From Hypsibius dujardini (lineage: Eukaryota; Tardigrada; Eutardigrada; Parachela; Hypsibiidae): a stretch of 25,220 nt of DNA. The stretch covers positions 1 through 25,220 of the forward strand of contig LRSR01013158.1 in assembly GCA_001579985.1 (NCBI GenBank), given 5' to 3'. A program made the position numbers and the translations under genes. Below the pieces are notes generated by a model. It was given only the letters and a program-made list of their open reading frames with translations. It searched no databases and was not told where the DNA came from. Below are positions 19,053 through 25,220 of the stretch, one piece after another. How positions within the stretch are numbered: position 1 is the stretch's first letter; every line of letters begins with the position of its first letter.

Positions 19053-22000
19053 TTAAATCTCATTCCGGAATAGAACGGGTGGTATCCCGAATCCAGCTGG
19101 GCGTAACTTGTTCCAAATTATCTTACTGCAATAGGCACAGTACAATTAATTAGAAGACTGTGTCAGCATGAAGAGAATTGTAAGAGAAATCTTCACCGTA
19201 CCGGTAGAACACTGCCAGAACTATTGCAACGAGGAGAATGACGGCCATGAAGGAACAACCAATTGCGACGGCTGGTGTTCCCCGCTGGGTGCCAGAATCT
19301 ATACTCGGTAAAGAAACCAAATGATAGATCAAGCAATTTACTAATAATTAACCGTCATCTTAGCGACGTCATAAATCGCATCGAACCTCCGGCTTGCCTG
19401 TGCTGTCATGGTTGTCAGCGGGGAACGTTCTATCTGCCGGCAACGAGGTTCGGTTGTACCAGACAATTTGCCGGGGTGTTCCATCCTCTTCCGTGACAGC
19501 TGTGAATATCTTCATACTAGAACTCCACTGAAGAACTGGCTAGCAACCATAAAAGAGGGTGTGAATATTTACGAAAAGACACATTTCGCTGGGAACATTT
19601 TCACCACGACCAACCCGAAACGCATTGCCGCCGGGGTCCAACTGATTGACGACCCAATCCGCTACTCGGTCGCCGTTCTCGTCCAGAACTATCTGACGAC
19701 CGAGAATGTTGTAGGTTCTGTTCCACATCCGTTTGCTCAGCCCTGCACCGTCTGAAGCTGCAGCGACCCCATCGATTGTGACGGTTTCATTAAGGACCAC
19801 GCCCAAAATCTTCATGGCGTAGTATTCGGACATCGCGAAGGGATTAATCTGCAACGAGCGGTAGAGTAAAAGTTTAAATGGCGCGGATTATCACCAAAAA
19901 CGTTCCGTAATTACATTTTCGTTCTCGGAATAAGTGTAGTTGTACTGGCGAGCCGCTAGGCTCTTGACGTCCTGGGAGAAACGGTCGTGTTCCGGTGTTT
20001 TCACATTAGCCAGAGACACGACGAATAACGACCTGTACGCCAGCTTTGCTTCCTTGGAGCAGAATAATGGTCAATTAAAAATTATTTGTACTTGGGAAAC
20101 GTTAATTGAAATAATGTACCCTCTCCATGTTACCTCTTCATGATCGTTCAGGCCATCGATCATCCACGGACGGGTTCCAAGTGGTAGTGATTCGCCTATG
20201 GGTGCGTCGTAATAGTCGAACGCGTAAAAGACCTGAATTCGCCACACATATTACTTCGATACCGTAAAACATGGCAATCTCACATTTTTCTTAACAGGCG
20301 ACGCGCTAAAAAAACGGATGGTGTGCAATTCTCTTACATAGTCACCATTGGTCATGCCAAGCTCCGCCGCCGCCATCTGTCAGGAATTTTGATGATTTAA
20401 TGAGGTACAAAGTGTGCAAACCTAGTGTAGCTAAATACCGCGCCGGTATAATGCGTCTTTCATTCCATCTTGTGAATCTAATGTGTCTTTCATTCCATCT
20501 TGTGAATCTAATGCATCTTTCATTCCATCTTGTGAATCTAATGCGTCTTTCATTCCATCTTGTGCATCTAATGCGTCTTTTACTGCTGGCTTACCATGAT
20601 GGACCGAATTAGGTTTTTGAAGGCAACAATGACAATAACTGCAAATAAGAATCACAGGTCCCCATCCATTAATGAGTGCTACAGTTGAATCACGCACCAC
20701 CACATTGAAGTACAGTGTGATGCAGCTGAACTGTACTGTACCGTACATTAATTATAATTACAGAATGCCACCACAAGAAAGGGAAAGGTGAGGGAGCGCA
20801 CCAGGCTAAAGGACTATTAAGCGTGCGGCGGTCCTTGAACCGACTTTTGCGATCTCATTTGCCAGTATGAGGGAGGGGTTCTGGAATGGGCCACCATGGA
20901 ATGAGAATTTCCAGACAGGTTTTGGCTATCATCAAGGTCTTTAACGACAGAGAATAATCGATAACCTCGGTGGAATGCGTATCAGATATGAAGAAAAGTT
21001 GTGGAAGCATGTTTAAAAAACGGTGGGACGGTTGGAAAAAGCCCACTGTAGAGGTCGCTGACTATGCAGTGTATATTTATAATGTATATCTATAAATATT
21101 CTCATTTGTTTTGAATTAATTTGCGCCAGAGCGCCCCCTGCCACCCGGTGGCCCATTCCAGGGTACGGAAAGTCAAGTGGCCCATTCCAGGATCTCTTCC
21201 TCTTACCGTTAGTCTGAGCCTTCATGGTATCCAGGGCGAACTTAATATTGTCGACACTTTCCGAATCCAAATTAAACTGGTATATCCGTTTGTTTACTCG
21301 AAACTCCGAGTGTTGATCAAAGCGCAGTCGACACTCATAGGACGGACCGGTCGACGAGCAAAGGTATCCGACCGAGGTCCAGTTGTTGGCCACCATTAGG
21401 CGGGTAATCACACTGGCGTTCCTGTGCATGTCCGTCCATGTCAAGGGTGCTAAACTTGTGATGGTAGGGAAACGGGATTTGTCGCCGGGACCTCCGACCA
21501 TTCTAGGGGAGGAAATTGCAAATGCAGACCCTGATGGACTGACCATCAAACACAAAGCAAGGTGCTTTTCGATTGTATTAACACATGGTCTACTTACGGT
21601 ATCATATAGGGTATATTCCACTCTGTTGTTTTCAATAAACGTTAATGTTTAATAAATAAGAATTAACCACGCGAAAAACGAACGAGAGAAAAAGTTACCT
21701 CTGGCCAGGTCACTCAAAGTATCGGTGGACACAGGGCAACCTATAACGGCTCTTCGCTTTTAGATTACACTTCTCCAATACCAAGAGAACAGAAATGTTC
21801 ACCAGCAAAATCAATAAATGATCTTACCGGTACCAAATATGGCTCTCACTGTGGAGTTTGATGGGTCGTTGTAGTAATTTTCCGAAGCCCATAAGACTGG
21901 CATCTCTCCTAGATTCCAGCAGGAGGTGTACGTGAGATTAAAAAACCGAACTTGAGTGAAGTTTAAAGTGCCACCGTAATCTCGCTGCAGTTCCTGAAAG

Positions 22001-22182
22001 CCAATGTCAAAAACCGGACCGGACAGTTCCCAGCGCGTATAATCCCTTTTCCCTCCTAAAACAAACTCCAGCAACGATACGTTAACCACGGCCCCGACGG
22101 TTACCGATGAAGTAGTTAGCATAACCGCTGCAATTAGTGAAAAAATTGAAAGGACTTCCATTATCCCGAAGCAAAGTGTCAT
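19053..22182 (-). CDS. Natriuretic peptide receptor C-like receptor, right paralogue (ANF-receptor ectodomain, no cyclase)
   Basis: Twelve minus-strand exons: 22182-21828, 21740-21699, 21622-21598, 21502-21207, 20638-20595, 20376-20338, 20232-20134, 20052-19915, 19848-19615, 19539-19398, 19298-19202 and 19125-19053. The total is 527 residues. Every intron position and phase matches the left paralogue, including exons of 25, 39, 42 and 44 bp. Signal peptide LIAAVMLTTSSVTVG; ANF receptor domain with GPVFDIGFQELQ, WNIPYMIP, SRFPTITSLAP, WTSVGYLC, LGMTNGDY and WNRTYNILG; membrane span about 480-502 (FMAVILLVAIVLAVF); 24-residue tail RKIIWNKLRPAGF and on. Intron 10 uses a GC donor (CACAG|GCAAGC). 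The ATG at 22182 could be replaced by the one at 22161. No kinase or cyclase follows, so a clearance or decoy-type receptor is inferred. Ligand unknown. Confidence 0.9.
20451..20580. repeat. 30-bp tandem repeat, 4.3 copies, in receptor intron 5
   Basis: The units begin ATGCGTCTTTCATTCCATCT and repeat exactly every 30 bases at 20451, 20481, 20511, 20541 and 20571 (partial), with single-base variants. They lie in intron 5 (20377-20594) of the right receptor gene. The DSQDGMKDAL decapeptide on the minus strand arises because the period is a multiple of three. Confidence 0.92.
20871..21190. repeat. Scattered TGGAATGGGCCAC inverted motifs in receptor intron 4
   Basis: TCTGGAATGGGCCACC at about 20879 recurs in reverse complement near 21147 and 21174. 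It may mark a degraded inverted-repeat element in intron 4 (20639-21206, 568 bp, against 146 bp in the left paralogue). Confidence 0.4.
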
Positions 22183-22629
22183 TCAGTAGAAAAACTTTAG
22201 CGACAGCACACGCGAACCGGAAATCGACCGACGTTAGCATCATCAGACAGGACAGAAGAGAAATGACTTTCTGCCGACGTGAGATGAGCGAGACAACGGA
22301 ATATCGTTGTTGTTCTTTATTACATACGTGCCGCCCCAAGGCTGGATTTAGCAAAATAACGCGCATGAGATTAGCGCATTGCTTTTGGTAATTGATCTTC
22401 CTGCGGTAATGAAAATCACATTTTGCCTCGTGAGCTTGTGCATCGTTCATTAACTTTGAACCTAAGAATTGATATACTCGTATTGATGTCAGTCAGCAGT
22501 CAACCATTAAACCGGCAGGGTTTGTCGTCGGTTTTATGCCCTTTTCCATAGACGTTACCCAAGCAAAGTGATTTGTTATTTGCGCACTAACACATACTCG
22601 TACTGCATAGGGCCCAAAAAAGGAATGGA
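22183..22629. other. Upstream region of the right receptor gene
   Basis: No TATA box at a normal distance. A minus-strand frame at 22082-22450 overlaps the gene start in another frame and shows no domain. No other gene recognised. Confidence 0.4.
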
Positions 22630-22846
22630 TACAGTAAGCGACAGAATTTAATCTAACGGAGGGTCCTGGAAATGGGCAAAAGGGGCGGGGCAGGGGTATT
22701 ATTTGAACAATCAACCAATCAAGCAACGGAGTTCCGGAGTAATCGGAGCGAAGTTGTTTGGTTGATTGTTGAAGCATTACCCCTACCCCGCTCCCTTTGC
22801 CCATTCCCGGGACCCTCCATTAGATTATTTTCTGTCGCTTATTGTA
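22630..22846. mobile_element. 217-bp Tc1/mariner-like MITE
   Basis: Long inverted arms of about 87 bp: TACAGTAAGCGACAGAAT at the left against the reverse complement of ATTTTCTGTCGCTTATTGTA at the right. They continue through AATCTAA.GGAGGGTCC, AATGGGCAAA and AACAATCAACC. The ends read TA|CAGTAAGCGACAG and TA|CAATAAGCGACAG, fitting a TA target duplication and CAGT-type termini. No coding capacity. Confidence 0.82.
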
Positions 22847-23420
22847 CGTTAATCCATGGATTTTCACTGCGACCTGCGTGGCTCGGCTGTATTTTTAACG
22901 GGAGCTGCGTAGTCCCACTGATCACACGGCATCTGAAGTAATAATAACATTCCATTTCTGCGTGGAATTTGACTGTCACAAAAATCTCGATAAATTCTTT
23001 CCCGATCAAGTTTGTTTGCTGAGCCCATGAAGATGCTAATATCCGCTGTCGTCTTAGCCTTATCGTACTCGTACCCAACATCGATCTTCGCGCCGAAAGA
23101 ACAGCGTTATCGAACTAAAAAAACTCCGCCCAGTCCCTGTCTCCGGAACAGATTCTAGTAGTGACGGCCCGATTTGACGAAATTTTAGATTTATTGTAAA
23201 AAAAGATCCTTTCAAGTGTAACCATGAAAGTACTGCTCTACCGGTACAGATAAATCAATTTACAGACCAATGTAAATGTAGCCTGAAAGAAGTTTGTTTC
23301 ATTAATAACCCAAATCAACGTTTTACCTCCTAATAAAATTGGACAGCGAAAATCTCAAAATCGAAATTCGAACATGATTTGGCAAGGAAGTTATTCTGTG
23401 TGCACATTGTTGTGAAACTG
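22847..23420. other. Intergenic DNA without a recognisable gene
   Basis: Ordinary AT-rich sequence; only short chance frames. Confidence 0.35.
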
Positions 23421-23483
23421 ACCAACGGAGAATCGGCCCTACCAACGGAGAATCGGCCCTACCAGCGGAGAATCGGCCCTACC
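23421..23483. repeat. 20-bp tandem repeat, three copies
   Basis: Unit ACCAACGGAGAATCGGCCCT at 23421, 23441 and 23461, the third with one change, then ACC. Confidence 0.95.
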
Positions 23484-24264
23484 TGATGGATTGCCGTTCC
23501 AACACACGCTGCGCACTCTCCCTCCACTCATGAATGAGTGACTCAACACACTGCATCATCACACTCGACGGCAACGCACGGGAAAATTAGTGTGCGACTC
23601 CGATTTCCTTCATTTGCTGCCATCAAGTTCCCCCGATCGTCGCATCGTTCAATTCCCCATCTCCCCCCCCCCCCGGCACCACACCAACACTGCGCTCCAA
23701 CCACACTGCGCTGCTGCTCTCATTGGATTATTATCGATTCTCTCCCCCGTCCATTTCTTCCCCTCATCATCCTCCTTCTCCTCCTCCACTCTCAACATCC
23801 CCTTCTCTTTCACGTCCCGCCGCGAAAGATCACAGACAAATACCGCGTGTACAGTGGATACATGGCACATGCAACACTGCGACATGACATCCAGACGTCT
23901 ACCATCACCACCACTGCCACCACTACCACTGCCATCATTATTCCCTCGCACTCATAGTGCCAGTTCGTGTAAGTTTCAGCCTCTCTGTCTTTCTCTCTCT
24001 CTCTCGCTCCCCCTGAAAGAAAACATTATTAGCCTTGTCCATGTAGCTTTTTTGCCTCCCCAAGTCGCAATTTTAAGTCAATTTATCGGGGGAGCGAGCG
24101 AAGATTCCTTCAGCACCACTCGTACTGACGATATGACGTGACTGTATGGAAGAGTAGCATCAACACCACCAGCAATTTCGCTGCGGGCTGTCACTCGCTT
24201 GCTTCACGTTCCTGTTCCAGCTGTTAAACACGTTATGAATTAGCATTTTCCCTACTAATCAGAC
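23484..24264. other. Pyrimidine-rich low-complexity region before the last gene
   Basis: CT-rich, with a C10-type run near 23666, CCA/CCT-rich triplets near 23905-23940 and a (TC)n tract near 23990. Long but low-complexity open frames on both strands look like compositional artefacts. The sequence ending CTACTAATCAG at 24262 resembles a splice acceptor, so the 5' UTR of the next gene may be spliced here. Confidence 0.4.
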
Positions 24265-24864
24265 ATGGATTTCTCCTCCCCTCGTAGGCCGGCGAGTACG
24301 TCAAGCAGCGGCGGCAACAGTAAGGGACGCTTCCCGCTGCCCTTCTCCTTGAGCATGAGCAAGTCTTCTTCGTCATCAGCCAAGACGACGGCAACTGTCA
24401 CGGCCAAGCAGCAGCAGCATGCCTTTGCACCGGGAATCGCCAAGCGTCAGTCGCACTCCGAGTGGATGGGGGGAAGAAAGTCGCTCGGAGAGTATGCCCG
24501 GCTACCGAAATTGTCCCCGACTAATGACAACATTATTATCACACCGCCCGGTAATTCTTCCGGTCGTTTGTCCTCGCAAATGTCTGCGGGAAGTAGCCGT
24601 TCCTCGACATCCGCGTCCGGTGATTTACATGGCAACAACGGCAGCGGCAGCGGCAACAACGGGGTGCTGTTTGACGACTCCATTGCCGCGGAGGAGGGTC
24701 GGGAGAACTTTGCGCGGAACGGTGGGAATGACAGCGGGAGGAGGAATAAATTTACGTTGGACGATGGGTTCTTGCAGGGGGAAGCCGCAGGCGCGTCGTC
24801 GGTTCCATTCCCGGGATTAGTGAAACCACTCACGAAAAGCCCCGATATTTTGGTACGTCTGTAA
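24265..24864 (+). CDS. Unidentified Ser/Gly-rich protein, first coding exon or short gene
   Basis: An open frame of 199 residues from MDFSSPRRPAS. It is rich in Ser, Gly and Asn, with homopolymer stretches (SSSSS, QQQ, GSGSGNN), basic phosphosite-like segments (KRQSHSEW, GRKSLGEY) and no membrane span or signal peptide. I do not recognise the family. A good donor, TTG|GTACGT at 24853, would end the exon in phase 0 after KSPDIL, 12 bases before the TAA. I therefore favour the disordered N terminus of a larger protein continuing right of the window over a complete 199-residue gene. A possible acceptor sits two bases before the ATG. Non-random third positions and lack of stops support coding; the antisense frame 24447-24833 is its shadow. 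Confidence 0.55.
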   Translation: MDFSSPRRPASTSSSGGNSKGRFPLPFSLSMSKSSSSSAKTTATVTAKQQQHAFAPGIAKRQSHSEWMGGRKSLGEYARLPKLSPTNDNIIITPPGNSSGRLSSQMSAGSSRSSTSASGDLHGNNGSGSGNNGVLFDDSIAAEEGRENFARNGGNDSGRRNKFTLDDGFLQGEAAGASSVPFPGLVKPLTKSPDILVRL

Positions 24865-24990
24865 ACCGGAACAATCCTTTAAGGTTTTTATTCTGGATTT
24901 CGTTAAAGCTGCACTAAGTAGGCACCCTCGTAACTCATTTACCTTGGGGTTCTAAGCCAGCTGTAGTGTCTGACTGGCTAGTCTAGTATC

Positions 24991-25070
24991 AGCTGGCATA
25001 CCCCGTCTGCATCTGGTATACCCCTTCTGCAGCTGGTATACCCCGTCTGCAGCTGGTATACCCCGTCTGT
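24991..25070. repeat. 20-bp tandem repeat, four copies
   Basis: Unit AGCTGGTATACCCCGTCTGC at 24991, 25011, 25031 and 25051, with single-base variants. It lies in the putative intron or 3' flank of the last gene; nothing else recognised to 25220. Confidence 0.95.
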
Positions 25071-25220
25071 GCAGTATTTTTCGTGCGATCGATTGTTCAG
25101 TTGTTTTTTTGGTTGCTGTTTTATTACACTGTAATTCCCGTAAAACACGAATGACTCTGCGCATCAGGCTGAAAACCATCAATCAACTGACTGACTGATG
25201 AGCTGAAGTTCTCTATCGGT

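Noticed and set aside
20451-20580. CRISPR-like regular repeats
   Set aside because: Direct tandem repeats without spacers, in an intron of a eukaryotic gene.
20431-20748. Minus-strand protein with four DSQDGMKDAL decapeptides
   Set aside because: It crosses receptor exon 5 in the wrong frame and lies mostly in intron 5. The regular peptide reflects a 30-bp DNA period.
13705-22182. Receptor guanylate cyclase genes
   Set aside because: The ectodomain fits, but no kinase-homology or cyclase sequence exists on the minus strand after either membrane exon, and both models stop cleanly at homologous tails.
23538-24141. Long Ser/Pro/Thr-rich frames
   Set aside because: Pyrimidine-rich low-complexity DNA opens all frames at once; no start context, domain or splice pattern supports them.
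24447-24833. Antisense open frame of 128 residues
   Set aside because: Shadow of the plus-strand exon 24265-24864, with no independent evidence.

Overview
The window is nuclear DNA from a small-genome invertebrate animal. The evidence is spliceosomal GT-AG introns (mostly 75-700 bp), lipocalin, cereblon and natriuretic-peptide-receptor-like genes, abundant microsatellites and many short palindromic transposon remnants. Ecdysozoan is likely and a tardigrade is my best guess, but the sequence alone does not prove it. I reconstructed six multi-exon genes by hand, with splice phases that close, plus one first exon that runs off the right side.

Layout. 1-1178: no gene; one copy of a dispersed repeat with a TTGA-type tail. 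1179-3014 (+): secreted ApoD/Lazarillo-type lipocalin, 6 exons, with an inverted copy of the same repeat in intron 3. 3015-4569: intergenic with two short palindromic elements. 4570-6569 (+) and 7873-9512 (+): tandem old-yellow-enzyme (OYE) paralogues sharing an intron position. The downstream copy keeps all the family active-site residues I can check. The upstream copy has lost two. 9952-12828 (-): cereblon, 3 exons, with both zinc CxxC pairs and the three-tryptophan ligand cage intact. 13705-18085 (-) and 19053-22182 (-): tandem 12-exon paralogues encoding a natriuretic peptide receptor-like ectodomain, one membrane span and a 24-residue tail, with no kinase or cyclase domain, so they resemble a clearance receptor (NPR-C). 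22183-24264: intergenic with a palindromic MITE. 24265-24864 (+): Ser/Gly-rich first exon of an unidentified gene.

The mobile DNA is well preserved. A 1014-bp hAT-type non-autonomous element with an 8-bp target duplication sits in intron 3 of the left receptor gene and itself contains a 429-bp long-TIR palindromic element. A second MITE family has two copies in opposite orientation around the same gene. Comparing the two receptor paralogues intron by intron dates these insertions after the gene duplication.

The genes do not form an operon or an obvious pathway. Two local tandem duplications (OYE and receptor) flank a single-copy cereblon gene. I see no CRISPR array, no rRNA or tRNA gene and no virus.
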